Below, piece after piece: positions 46,624-55,790 of a stretch of DNA of 64,000 nucleotides. Location: contig NZ_JAYKZX010000001.1 in assembly GCF_035989265.1 (NCBI RefSeq), positions 885,001 through 949,000 on the forward strand. Direction: 5' to 3'. This stretch comes from Sphingobium sp. HWE2-09. Its GTDB lineage: Bacteria; Pseudomonadota; Alphaproteobacteria; Sphingomonadales; Sphingomonadaceae. Under the pieces are notes generated by a model, which saw only the letters and a list, made by a program, of their open reading frames with translations, did not search any database and was not told the origin of the DNA. Made by a program: the position numbers and the translations under genes. Position 1 is the stretch's first letter. Each line of letters begins with the position of its first letter.

Positions 46624-47691
46624 ATGTTACGTGAACTCGCCGAGAATTTCCGCCCCGTTGGTCAACCGCAACTGATCGAGAATGCGTATAGCAGCGACCA
46701 GCATGCCCGGCTGCTGAAGGTGGTCCGTGACAATGGACCATGGCCGCTCATCATGGCCGAAAATTTCAGCACGCCCGAAGAGGTGATCGCCACCACGTCG
46801 GCGGCTGGCAAGCAGTTGCCCGAAGGCGTGAAGCTGACATGGGACATGATCGGACTGAACCCGGTATTTCGCGGATATCTGGCGCGTGGGGGCACATGCT
46901 TCTACCCCGAGCTGGAAGATTGCTATTATAATTCGCATTTCCTCGAACTCGTTCGCAACTATTATGATTGCCAATATGCGGAACCGGAAACCTTCCTGTT
47001 CAACATTCAGGGACCAACGCCGATAGGCGGGCCGCCGCATCTCGACGGCACGGTCTTTCGCGGCATGACGATGGACGACACGCCGCTCTGGCTGTTGCTG
47101 ACCATGGCTAAGTCCTGCTTGTTCAACCACTGGCGGTCGAAGAAGGGCCAGGTCATCGCCTGGTATTATAACGGGAAAATCGGCGGCGGATTCAATTGCT
47201 GGCCCAATGGGCCGAGCGCCGAGCCGATGCAGATCAATGCGCCGATGTGGGGCCGTGCCGTCGTCGTGGAAAACGAGATGATGTTCCATCACGGTCAGGC
47301 AACCGGGCCGGTCGCGCTGCGCAAACCGCAAGGGATGGACATCACCACCACCTTCGGCGCGGACCCGGACGATGCGACGGGCTGGCAGTTGGAGACGTTC
47401 GGCAAGGTCATCCAGAAAGTGCCGGAGCCGGAGATGCGCTTCCTGGTGCATTGGGGCGCGCGGCTGTTCAAGGACATGGCCGATTTCAAGCGGACCTATG
47501 AGCATAGCGACGATATCAACGCGGACATGGCGATCAACATGCTGATCGACGACATGAAAAAGCGCGGCATCCAGTTCGAGGTGCCGACCGATCCGCTGCA
47601 CGACAACGCCTTCGTGGGCCTGTTGGCGGGCGTCTATGATATTGGCGGCCCGGCCAATATCCCGGCGGACGCGCTGGACGAGGCCGCCTGA
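46624..47691 (+). CDS. Unrecognised protein, possible Fe(II)-dependent oxygenase
   Basis: This 355-residue cytoplasmic protein matched no family I could name. It contains PPHLDGTVFRG with His139-x-Asp141, a later His pair in MFHHGQATGP (222-223), and Arg233. That order and spacing is like the 2-His-1-carboxylate facial triad and the Arg of Fe(II)/2-oxoglutarate oxygenases such as the phytanoyl-CoA group. Trp/Tyr-rich segments such as GQVIAWYYNGKIGGGFNCW surround it. The start at 46624 is chosen because GGGAGG lies just before it; an earlier ATG at 46609 overlaps that site. It follows the BVMO by 80 bases, so it probably works in the same pathway. Confidence 0.8.
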   Translation: MLRELAENFRPVGQPQLIENAYSSDQHARLLKVVRDNGPWPLIMAENFSTPEEVIATTSAAGKQLPEGVKLTWDMIGLNPVFRGYLARGGTCFYPELEDCYYNSHFLELVRNYYDCQYAEPETFLFNIQGPTPIGGPPHLDGTVFRGMTMDDTPLWLLLTMAKSCLFNHWRSKKGQVIAWYYNGKIGGGFNCWPNGPSAEPMQINAPMWGRAVVVENEMMFHHGQATGPVALRKPQGMDITTTFGADPDDATGWQLETFGKVIQKVPEPEMRFLVHWGARLFKDMADFKRTYEHSDDINADMAINMLIDDMKKRGIQFEVPTDPLHDNAFVGLLAGVYDIGGPANIPADALDEAA

Positions 47692-47814
47692 GCGCGCCTT
47701 GGCGCCCAACAGATAGTCTTTGGCAGACAAGCGCATCGCGGCCGTGCGCGAACCGATGGAATCCAGGCGAGATCCTGATTGCCCGAGCAAGTATCGCCCA
47801 GGGGGAGGTATGAC

Positions 47815-48173
47815 ATGATCCAGAGCCCCGATCTTTCGGGCAAGGTCGCGCTCGTTACCGGCAGCAGTCGAAGCATCGGGCGTGATCGCCCAGTGGCTGG
47901 CCACGGCAAGGGCCACCGTCGTGGTGACGGCGCGGTCGCTCCATACGCCTGCTTCGGCTGCGCGCGCAGGCGCGTCGGTGACGGTATCGGATCGGCGTGA
48001 CGCCCGAGCAGGCGGGCCAAACCATTTTGGATGGCATCGCGGCCGGTGATTTCTGGATATCGACGCATCCCGAAACGACCGCGCAGATCGCAAAGGGACG
48101 ATCGGAATATCTGGCGACCCTGGCACGACCGATGCTCGCCGAGCAGGCGCGGGCTTTGGTCGAAGATATTTGA
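47815..48173 (+). pseudogene. Short-chain dehydrogenase (SDR), internally deleted
   Basis: A good SD sequence (GGGGGAGG) precedes ATG 47815, which opens a normal SDR N terminus (LSGKVALVTGSSRSIGR). A one-base shift near 47880 moves the frame. The N-terminal part goes on as IAQWLATARATVVVTARSL to about 47995, then jumps to an SDR C terminus (VTPEQAGQTILDGIAAGDFW and LARPMLAEQARALVEDI) ending at 48173. About 150-200 codons with the Ser-Tyr-Lys active site are missing. It marks a lost dehydrogenase step in the BVMO cluster. Confidence 0.75.
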
Positions 48174-48217
48174 AGCAGGCATCACGCGCCGACGGACTGC
48201 AAAACAGGAGACTATCC

Positions 48218-48640
48218 ATGGCAACCCAGATACCTCACGCAAAAACGCTGGATACCGACTTCATGTTCACCAAACTTCAGGTCAAGGATCTGGAGAAGGC
48301 GGCGACTTTCTACAGTTCGGTCCTTGGTCTTGTCGAAATGCATCGCGTCGAGGCGGAGATTACGGGACGTCCGGTCAGCGAAGTCATATTCATGCCGACC
48401 TACGAAGGTGGCCCGATGTTCATCCTGGCCCGGTTCCAGGATATTCAGGCGCCCGCGGCCAACGAATTGATCCTGGGTTTTGCCACCAAGGATATTGCAG
48501 GACTCCTGTCACGGGCGGAACAGGCAGGCGGAAAGGTCCTGGAAGCCGCGCGCGAGGTTCCGGGGATGGGGGGCATGCAGGTCGCCTTCATTGCCGACCC
48601 GGAAGGCCATGTGTTGCAGCTGAGCCAGCCCGGCGGCTGA
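48218..48640 (+). CDS. VOC family protein (glyoxalase/dioxygenase fold)
   Basis: This 140-residue protein has one VOC module: FTKLQVKDLEKAATFYSSVL at the start and FIADPEGHVLQLSQP at the end, where the last Glu ligand of many glyoxalases is Gln in this copy. VOC proteins bind a metal and act on C-C or C-S bonds, or bind ligands. Start 48218 follows GGAG. It lies 45 bases after the deleted SDR gene. Confidence 0.85.
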   Translation: MATQIPHAKTLDTDFMFTKLQVKDLEKAATFYSSVLGLVEMHRVEAEITGRPVSEVIFMPTYEGGPMFILARFQDIQAPAANELILGFATKDIAGLLSRAEQAGGKVLEAAREVPGMGGMQVAFIADPEGHVLQLSQPGG

Positions 48641-48770
48641 TGGCTGTTCAGAGAAAGCGTGTGCGGCTTTCAGTCATTTACAGGCGCGCGTCGGGTGGGC
48701 CGTCCCGACGGATCGGGGCGAGCATGCTTTGCCCACCGCTATTTGTCATCTGTCATAAGGAGATTTGGTT

Positions 48771-49160
48771 ATGACCGTTACCGCTTTTGCCTACGCAAAG
48801 ACCGTCGTTTCAGATAGCGATGCGCTTACGTCTTTCTATACCGGCGCGCTTGGGTTCACCGCCGCCATCCGTATCGAGGAAGGGGAAGGCGACGACAGGT
48901 TCGTCGAAAATTTCCTGTCGACAGGGGCGGGGGCGGCCCCGCAGCTTGTGCTGATAAGCTATGCCAACCGCACGGCGCCTGCCGTCGGGGAATCGATCGT
49001 CGCGATAATGGTCGATGATGTTGACGAGACGCTGGCGGCGATCGAACGGGCCGGGGGGCGGACGACGGTCCCGGCCTTCGATGTGCCTGAACACCAGATG
49101 CGTATGGCCTATGCTGCAGATCCCGAAGGCCACAGCATCGAATTGATGAAAATCGGCTAG
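48771..49160 (+). CDS. VOC family protein (glyoxalase fold)
   Basis: This 129-residue, single VOC module runs from AYAKTVVSDSDALTSFYTGA to AYAADPEGHSIELMKIG, the latter with the metal-ligand Glu in place. It differs from the preceding VOC protein enough to suggest a different substrate. Start 48771 has AAGGAG at the right distance. It is followed 110 bases later by the APH-fold gene. Confidence 0.85.
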   Translation: MTVTAFAYAKTVVSDSDALTSFYTGALGFTAAIRIEEGEGDDRFVENFLSTGAGAAPQLVLISYANRTAPAVGESIVAIMVDDVDETLAAIERAGGRTTVPAFDVPEHQMRMAYAADPEGHSIELMKIG

Positions 49161-49269
49161 CGCAGGATGCCCCGGCCAGATGGTGCGGGCTACGGTAAAA
49201 GTGGCGAAATCCACGGCCCTGCACATGTTTATTCTGCGCGTAGCCCGTTCTTTTAGGGAAAGAAGGTTG

Positions 49270-50832
49270 ATGATGACGGAGCTTTCAGGACGTCCCGCGA
49301 CGCGATGTCAGGTTATCGCCGATCATGGCGCAGCCGTGACGTCCGGAACCACGGCGGGTGGCTCGGTCCTTCATCACCTGCCAAAAGGTACGCTGGTGGT
49401 TTGCGCGGAACGGTCAAGCAGCGAGACGGGCGGTGACCGGATGCGCATTGCCAGCCCTGGCGGATGGGTCGATGCCGCTGCGCTGCAACCGGCCGCTGCC
49501 GTCACCACCGCGCTGCTGGATTATGAAATATTTCTGGAGCGGCACCGCTGCGTTTCGCCCGGCGATCAGTATGGGCTGCCATTTCCGATAGATCTTGATG
49601 GCCTTCGCGAGGCTGGGCCGGATTTCCTGACGGCGGCGTTTCGCGCGTCCGGCGTCATGTCGGCGGACAATCATGTCACGGATATCGTGGCGCTCGACAA
49701 ACTGGACATTCGCGGCGCATCGGAAAACGGCTTGTTGACCCTGGCCTATGCGCGCGACGAGCCGGATTTGCACACCGATTTGTTCGTAAAGTTTCCACCG
49801 ACGGACGTTCATCACAAATATGGGCTGCTGCGTTTGTCCGATGGTGAGATCACGATAGGCCGCCTGTCGCGCGAGCGGCAGCTTCCGGTAACGGTCAGCC
49901 AATATTATTTCGGCGATTACAGTGCCCATACCGGCAATTATATATTGATAACCGGGCGGGTGCCGTTTGGCGTCGACCCTGTAGAGCCAGCCTATCGCAA
50001 GGGATATGATCATGATGTCCCGCATATCGAGGAGCATTATGAAGTCCTCACGCGCAATCTGGCTCGCCTGGTAGGGGCGCATAAGCGCGGTGACCTGGGA
50101 CTGGATATTGAGGAGATTTTTCCGTTCGCCAAGGCGGCCCGCGATTTCGATCCTATTTTGGATGTGGAGCAGCGACTGGACAAATTGATCGATTTTATCG
50201 GTCGCATAGCGCCAAGACTTTTCAAGCCTGAAGTAACGACGCCGTCGTTCCTGAAACAATGGCGGGAGGATGTGCTGTTCGGTCTGGACCATAAGGATCA
50301 GGTGCTGGCCTATCTTCTGTCCGATGCCGATTATACCGGACTGTGCCATATCAACCTGAACGTGGACAATGCCTGGTTCTGGCGCGATGGTTCAGGTCAA
50401 CTCCAGGCGGGGCTGCTGGACTGGGGCGGTGTCGGCCAGGCGAGCCTGGCGCAGGCGATCAGCGGCATGATGATGATGCCCCAACCCGAAAAGCATATCG
50501 CCTTGGTCGATCGGGTGATCGATGTGTTCCTGGAGGAATGCGCGGCGCAGGGTTGCCCGGCGATCGACAGGGCGGAGCTTTATTTTCAATATAAGGCGTC
50601 GATCTATTCGACCGCCATCTGCACATTCGTCACCATTCTTTCGGACGTCGTGCAGATGTTTCCCGAAGATTATTTCGCGTCCATGGACAATCGGATGGAC
50701 GCCCGTCTGCTGGAAACGGGGTTTTACAGCGCGGTGGTGTGGATCGACAACATGCTGCGCGAATGGCTGGACGATCTGACGCCCGGCGATGCATGTCGTC
50801 AGATCGTTGCACGCGCCGTATCGACAGGCTAG
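49270..50832 (+). CDS. APH-fold phosphotransferase-like protein, atypical active site
   Basis: This 520-residue protein has a C-terminal half like aminoglycoside phosphotransferase/choline kinase enzymes. The catalytic-loop region reads CHINLNVDNAWFWRDGSG and the metal region GLLDWGGVGQ. In the usual HxDxxxxN motif the Asp is Asn here (HIN), while the second Asn and the later Asp are kept. That is unusual and could mean loss of kinase activity or a binding role. The first 120 residues have no clear homology. Start 49270 follows AGAAGG. Its end overlaps the convergent AraC gene by four bases. Confidence 0.7.
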   Translation: MMTELSGRPATRCQVIADHGAAVTSGTTAGGSVLHHLPKGTLVVCAERSSSETGGDRMRIASPGGWVDAAALQPAAAVTTALLDYEIFLERHRCVSPGDQYGLPFPIDLDGLREAGPDFLTAAFRASGVMSADNHVTDIVALDKLDIRGASENGLLTLAYARDEPDLHTDLFVKFPPTDVHHKYGLLRLSDGEITIGRLSRERQLPVTVSQYYFGDYSAHTGNYILITGRVPFGVDPVEPAYRKGYDHDVPHIEEHYEVLTRNLARLVGAHKRGDLGLDIEEIFPFAKAARDFDPILDVEQRLDKLIDFIGRIAPRLFKPEVTTPSFLKQWREDVLFGLDHKDQVLAYLLSDADYTGLCHINLNVDNAWFWRDGSGQLQAGLLDWGGVGQASLAQAISGMMMMPQPEKHIALVDRVIDVFLEECAAQGCPAIDRAELYFQYKASIYSTAICTFVTILSDVVQMFPEDYFASMDNRMDARLLETGFYSAVVWIDNMLREWLDDLTPGDACRQIVARAVSTG

Positions 50833-51923
50833 CTTCGATCCGGATCGGCGCGGGGCGGATGACCCCCGCGCCAGACCGAGGGGGAAAGCCCCGTTGCGGC
50901 GCGAAAGGCCCGCGACAGTGCGGTATAGTCCGCATAATTGGTCAGCCGGGCGACTTCGCTGATGGAAATACGTGGATCGGCCAAAAGACGCTGCGCCCTA
51001 TCGATCCGGGCGCGCTGCTTTATGGCGCGCAGCGTCGTGCCCTCGTCGGCCAGCCGCCGATTGAGCGTACCGACGCTGATCGCAAAGCGCGCGGCAAGCA
51101 TCTTTGCCGACGGCAGGCGGGCGCCACGCTCAAGCGCGGATTGGAACACGCCCTCGACCAATTCGACATGCCGCACGCCGAACGACTGCGGCTCGATCGG
51201 GTCGTACGGAAAATGATCGAGCCACGCCTCCAGGTCGGCCGCATTGCGTCGTACCGGACGCTCCAGCAGCGTTGCCGGGAAACGCAGGGCGTTTCTGCCC
51301 GCCTGATGCCGGATCGGGTAGGGCATTAGATGGACGAGCATCTGCCCGATGCCGCGCGGGGAATAATCCATGTCCACCTCGATCACTGCGAGTTTTTCGC
51401 CGATCAGCCAGCCGAACAGGCGACTAAAAGACGACAATCCGGTCAGGTCGGTAAGATAGGCCGCCGCATTTCTGCTGTCGCGAAGCGGGTCCATCACGAA
51501 AATGGCCGATTGCCCGTCAATCTCCAGCCGATGTTGGCCCAGTCGGGGATGCAGCATGGCGACGAAGTCGAGCAGCCGCGCAATGGCTGCGCCCAGGCTG
51601 GTGCAGGTAATGACGCAGTGGCAGAGCATGTCGAACTCGGCCTTCCTGAACGGCAAGCGTCCTTCCCGTCGGCTGGCTTCGCGGTCCAGCGCAGAGACGC
51701 ACAGGGCGTAAAATCGGGCGAAGTCGCCATGCGGAATTGGATGATTCCAGCCGTCCTTCAGGATGGTTTCCGTTGGCCAGGGCAGGCCCGCCTCGTCCAG
51801 CAACGGCTGCGCGCATAAGCCATGATCCGCCAACAGGCCCAGCAGTTCCTTCAGGACGGATGCGGAGACGGCCGGATAGGCGGTACGCGTCAGATGCTTG
51901 GCGCTGGTGATTCTTTTTGTCAT
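50829..51923 (-). CDS. AraC-type regulator (OruR/Arabinose_bd group)
   Basis: This 364-residue regulator has an N-terminal effector domain of the Arabinose_bd/OruR type and a C-terminal AraC double helix-turn-helix (about 265-355). In the latter, LAARFAISVGTLNRRLADEG and ISISEVARLTNYADYTALSR are the two recognition units, and FRAATGLSPSVWR closes the domain. It is divergent from the second BVMO across 201 bases and is the likely activator of it. The protein resembles the AraC fragment at the right end of the window. Confidence 0.88.
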   Translation of the reverse strand: MTKRITSAKHLTRTAYPAVSASVLKELLGLLADHGLCAQPLLDEAGLPWPTETILKDGWNHPIPHGDFARFYALCVSALDREASRREGRLPFRKAEFDMLCHCVITCTSLGAAIARLLDFVAMLHPRLGQHRLEIDGQSAIFVMDPLRDSRNAAAYLTDLTGLSSFSRLFGWLIGEKLAVIEVDMDYSPRGIGQMLVHLMPYPIRHQAGRNALRFPATLLERPVRRNAADLEAWLDHFPYDPIEPQSFGVRHVELVEGVFQSALERGARLPSAKMLAARFAISVGTLNRRLADEGTTLRAIKQRARIDRAQRLLADPRISISEVARLTNYADYTALSRAFRAATGLSPSVWRGGHPPRADPDRS

Positions 51924-52124
51924 GACTTTTGATTCAATCCGACATTTTCACCATGGTTGGCAATCGCATAAAGATGGACCGTCGGATCGGCGATGCATTG
52001 CAACGGCAGTGATTGTCGATGGCGAACAGACCCAGGCATCTGGCAGGTCTGCGCACGCCTACTGGCGTAAGATATAATGGCCGCGACATGGCGACCAGTA
52101 AAATAGGTTTTGGAGGGATGGTTC

Positions 52125-53732
52125 TTGTCCACGTCTGACACGGAAACAGTCGATATCGTCATCATCGGCGCTGGGTTTTCAGGACTTTATGCGCTGCACC
52201 GGATGCGCGGGTACAACGTCCTGTGTTTCGAGGCGGGCGACGGTGTCGGCGGCACATGGTATTGGAACCGCTATCCTGGCGCCCGGGTCGATATCCAGAG
52301 CGTGGAATATTCCTACAGTTTCGACAAGGAACTGGAGCAGGAATGGAGTTGGCCGGAATATTTCTCCGGCCAGGCCGAACTGGAACGCTATGCCAATCAC
52401 GTCGCGGATCGCCATGGCTTGCGCGACCGGATCAGGCTGTCGACCCGCGTCATGTCGATGCGGTTCGATGAACCAACCAATCGTTGGCATGTCCGCACCG
52501 ACAAGGGCGACCATGTGATATGCCGATATGTCGTCGCGGCGACCGGAAGCCTGTCTGCGCCCAATACGCCGCCATGGCCGGACCGCGACCTATTCAAGGG
52601 CGAAATCTATCATACGACGCAATGGCCGCGCGATGGCGTCGATCTGGCCGGCAAGCGCGTCGGTCAGATCGGCACGGGATCGACCGGCATACAGCTTGCG
52701 CCGATGCTGGCCGAGCAGGCGGAGCATCTGACGGTCTTTCAGCGCACGCCCGCCTTTGCGATGCCATCGGGCAACCGACCGATGGATGCGGCTTACGAGC
52801 AGGAATGGAAGGCCAATTATCCCGAACGTCGTCAGCAGATGCTGGAAACATATGGCGTGTCGATGGTGCTCAAGGCGCCCGACTTTTGCGCCTATGAATG
52901 CACGCCTGAACAGCAGCAGGATATTTTGGAGAAGGCCTGGACTTCCCAGAGCGCATTTCAGTTGCTTGTGGCTTTCAAGGATATCGCCACTGACGAGCGG
53001 GCCAACGCGCTGGTCGCGGAGTTCGCGCGCGGGAAGATCCGGGATATCGTGAAGGATCCGGCGACAGCCGAACTATTGTGCCCGACGACCTACCCCATCG
53101 GCAGCAAACGACTGTGCATCGAAAACGGCTATTTCGAGATGTTCAACCGGGATAATGTCACGCTCGTCGATGTGCACGCTGACCCGATCGTCGGTTTCAC
53201 CGAGACTGGCCTGCGGACTGCAAATGGTCGCTATGACCTGGACGTTATCGTGACGGCCACTGGCTTCGACGCGATTACCGGTGCGATGGCGCGGATCGAC
53301 ATTGAAGGCGTAGATGGCATGTCGCTTGCGGAAAAGTGGGCGGACGGTCCGACGGTCTGGCTGGGTGCGATGGTCGCGGGGTTCCCCAACCTGCTCATGA
53401 TCCATGGGCCGATGACCCCCGGCGCGCAGGCGCAGATGTTGATGTCGGGCGAATGGCAGGTCGATTTCGTCGCCGACATCATCGAGGAGATGGATCGTGA
53501 TGGTTTATCCCGCATCGATGTGACGACCGAGGCGGAAGGGTGGTGGGCGCAGGAGGTCGACAATTGCTCTCAACTCACGCTCCATCGACTTGCGGACTCC
53601 TGGTACAACGGCAAGAATATCGAGGGCAAACGGGGTGGCTTCATGATCTATGTCGGCGGTTTCCCCCGCTATGTCCAACTGTGCCGGGATGCGGTGCAGA
53701 ACGGGTATAAGGGGTTCGTCCGCTCTGCCTAA
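52125..53732 (+). CDS. Baeyer-Villiger monooxygenase, CHMO-like
   Basis: This 535-residue flavoprotein starts at TTG 52125, seven bases after GGAGGG. The FAD motif VIIGAGFSGLYALHRM is near residue 12. The full BVMO fingerprint FKGEIYHTTQWPRD is near 165, and the second Rossmann motif QIGTGSTGIQLAP near 185. It has no N-terminal extension and so belongs to the cyclohexanone/cyclopentadecanone group, distinct from the HAPMO-like enzyme at 44550. The AraC regulator is encoded divergently. It ends 28 bases before lutC, which runs the opposite way. Confidence 0.9.
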   Translation: MSTSDTETVDIVIIGAGFSGLYALHRMRGYNVLCFEAGDGVGGTWYWNRYPGARVDIQSVEYSYSFDKELEQEWSWPEYFSGQAELERYANHVADRHGLRDRIRLSTRVMSMRFDEPTNRWHVRTDKGDHVICRYVVAATGSLSAPNTPPWPDRDLFKGEIYHTTQWPRDGVDLAGKRVGQIGTGSTGIQLAPMLAEQAEHLTVFQRTPAFAMPSGNRPMDAAYEQEWKANYPERRQQMLETYGVSMVLKAPDFCAYECTPEQQQDILEKAWTSQSAFQLLVAFKDIATDERANALVAEFARGKIRDIVKDPATAELLCPTTYPIGSKRLCIENGYFEMFNRDNVTLVDVHADPIVGFTETGLRTANGRYDLDVIVTATGFDAITGAMARIDIEGVDGMSLAEKWADGPTVWLGAMVAGFPNLLMIHGPMTPGAQAQMLMSGEWQVDFVADIIEEMDRDGLSRIDVTTEAEGWWAQEVDNCSQLTLHRLADSWYNGKNIEGKRGGFMIYVGGFPRYVQLCRDAVQNGYKGFVRSA

Positions 53733-53760
53733 TTAGCAGCCAGCGGATGAACGATATTCA

Positions 53761-54384
53761 CTATAGTCGCGACCCGCGTAGCAGGATCACATGCAGGAAT
53801 TGGGGGCCGTGTGCGCCGCGGACATAGGTGCCCTCGATATCAGTGGTGCCCGATACGCCCGTGACCCAATAATGGGCGCGCGGTTGCAAGCCGATCAATG
53901 GGGCATCCTCCAAATAAGGTACGATGTCCTTCGTAGCCAGCAGCACGATATGATGGAGCGCCAGGAAATTAGGGAGCATCGGTGCGTGCGCTGCCGTTTC
54001 GAATATCAACGATCCGGTTTCCGCTATGCCTTTGCGGGCGACGGCGATGGCGGCGTTCTCATCGGGCGCCGCGTCCGCATGCAGAGTAAATCCGGACCAA
54101 TCGCATCGGGTGAGGTGCTGATCGGGGGACATACAAAGCGTCGGCGGTTGGCCTTGTTCGTCCAAATAACGCGCAACGGCTACCGGGAGATCGTCAATCC
54201 GGGTTATGACGTCATGGCTGGCGCTGACGGACGGCAGGGCCAACCGGGCCAGAAATTCGGCCTCCAACGCGCCTTCATCGACCAATGGTCGTTCAGGCTT
54301 GCCGATCAGGGCATCGGCCTGCGCCTGGATGTCGCCGGGGACATCCCTTTTCAGGCTGGATAGGATCGCATCGCGGGCGCTCAT
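53761..54384 (-). CDS. lutC: L-lactate utilisation protein LutC
   Basis: This 207-residue DUF162/LUD-domain protein corresponds to LutC (YkgG). Conserved segments are AVARKGIAETGSLIFETAAH near 115-134 and the C-terminal GVSGTTDIEGTYVRGAHGPQ. LutABC together form an iron-sulfur L-lactate dehydrogenase that passes electrons to the respiratory chain. The start overlaps the LutB stop by four bases. It is the last gene of the leftward rhamnose operon. Confidence 0.9.
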   Translation of the reverse strand: MSARDAILSSLKRDVPGDIQAQADALIGKPERPLVDEGALEAEFLARLALPSVSASHDVITRIDDLPVAVARYLDEQGQPPTLCMSPDQHLTRCDWSGFTLHADAAPDENAAIAVARKGIAETGSLIFETAAHAPMLPNFLALHHIVLLATKDIVPYLEDAPLIGLQPRAHYWVTGVSGTTDIEGTYVRGAHGPQFLHVILLRGSRL

Positions 54385-55790
54385 GGGCGGTGGTCCTTCT
54401 TATATTGCGCCATGAAGCTATGGCGTGCGGGCTTGGGCAGGTCGCGATATCTGGTCCATCCACCAGCGAGCGGGAGCTGATTGATCCAGCCGCCTTTACC
54501 CATCCATTGCATGGCCCATAGGGCGATCCCGGTGCCAAGGCGATAAAGGGCCGGGCGGCGCGCAACCCATGCCCATATGCCAAGGCCCCAACGCATGGAT
54601 GTAGGTTCCAACCCCTCACGCCAGCTTTTCTCGCGCCAGCCGCGCAGCAGCGTGGGCAGCGGGATGCGGACCGGGCATACTTCCTGGCATTTGCCGTTCA
54701 GCGTACACGCATTGGGCAGGTCGCGGCTCTGCTTCAGCCCGTCGATCGCGGGGGTCAGCACCGATCCCATCGGGCCGGGATAGGTGCCGCCATAGGCGTG
54801 GCCGCCGATCTGCCGGAACACGACGCAATGATTCATGCACGCGCCGCACCGGATGCAGCGCAACATTTCGGCGAGGCCTTCCTCGCGCATCTTCGTGCGT
54901 CCGTTATCGACCAATATGATGTGCATCTGTTCCGGCCCATCCCGGTCGTCGGGACGCTTGGGACCGGTGTAGAAGGTCGTATATTGGGTGAGCGCCGCTC
55001 CGGTAGCCGATCGCGCCAGCATCCGCAGCATGTGGATGGCATGGGGCATGGACGGCACGATCTTTTCGATGCCTGCCGTCACGATATGGATGCGCGGCGG
55101 CACCAGCGATAATTCGGCATTGCCTTCGTTAGTGACGGTGCAGACTGCGCCTGTGTCCGCGATCAGGAAATTGGCGCCCGATATTCCGACATCCGCGCCC
55201 AGCATTTGCGTCCGCAATTCCCGCCGGGCGCTTTCCGCCATGGCCGCGATCGTCTCCTCTTCATGGGGACTGCGATGCTTGGCTTTGAACAGTGCCGACA
55301 CCTGCTCACGCGTCTTGTGCATGGCAGGCCAGATGATGTGGGAGGGGCGTTCATCGGCAAGCTGAATGATATGTTCGGCCAGATCCGTCTCGATCCGGCT
55401 GATCCCGGCCTCCGCCAATGCGTGGGGCAGGCCGATCTCTTCGCCCAGCATCGACTTGGACCGCGCAACGCTCTTTGCCCCGGACGTCTGGCAGATGTCG
55501 ACGACGATCTTGCAGGCCTCGCTTGCGGTGCTTGCCCAATGGACTTTGGCCCCGGCGGCGATCGCGTTGGCCTCGAACTCTTCCAGATAATAGCCCAGAT
55601 GCGCGATCACATGATCCTTGATCGCGGCGGCGCGTGTCCGGGCAGCCTCGAAATCTGGGAAGGCGGCGACGGCGACACCGCGTTTGGCTTCGGCAGTGCC
55701 CGCGGTGCGCTCGACCGCTATCTTCAGGGTCGGGTCGGCCAATGCCGCATCGACGCGTGCGTGGAAGTTATCGGCAGAGGCAGCGTTCAT
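54381..55790 (-). CDS. lutB: L-lactate utilisation iron-sulfur protein LutB
   Basis: This 469-residue protein has the LUD domain (about 70-300, with GISGANFLIADTGAVCTVTN). A ferredoxin-type segment follows with CIRCGACMNHC (312-322) and CTLNGKCQEVCP (362-373) for two [4Fe-4S] clusters. It corresponds to LutB (YkgF). Start 55790 overlaps the lutA stop (ATGA). Its location downstream of L-rhamnose dehydrogenase fits removal of the L-lactate made from rhamnose. Confidence 0.92.
   Translation of the reverse strand: MNAASADNFHARVDAALADPTLKIAVERTAGTAEAKRGVAVAAFPDFEAARTRAAAIKDHVIAHLGYYLEEFEANAIAAGAKVHWASTASEACKIVVDICQTSGAKSVARSKSMLGEEIGLPHALAEAGISRIETDLAEHIIQLADERPSHIIWPAMHKTREQVSALFKAKHRSPHEEETIAAMAESARRELRTQMLGADVGISGANFLIADTGAVCTVTNEGNAELSLVPPRIHIVTAGIEKIVPSMPHAIHMLRMLARSATGAALTQYTTFYTGPKRPDDRDGPEQMHIILVDNGRTKMREEGLAEMLRCIRCGACMNHCVVFRQIGGHAYGGTYPGPMGSVLTPAIDGLKQSRDLPNACTLNGKCQEVCPVRIPLPTLLRGWREKSWREGLEPTSMRWGLGIWAWVARRPALYRLGTGIALWAMQWMGKGGWINQLPLAGGWTRYRDLPKPARHSFMAQYKKDHRP

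Noticed and set aside
46627-48219. A 530-codon open frame on the minus strand
   Set aside because: It is antisense to the HxD-type protein and SDR remnant, with no motif or SD sequence.
48690-48709. GTCGGG/CCCGAC hairpin between the two VOC genes as a terminator
   Set aside because: Short stem, no T-run after it, and the next gene has its own good SD but no evident promoter.
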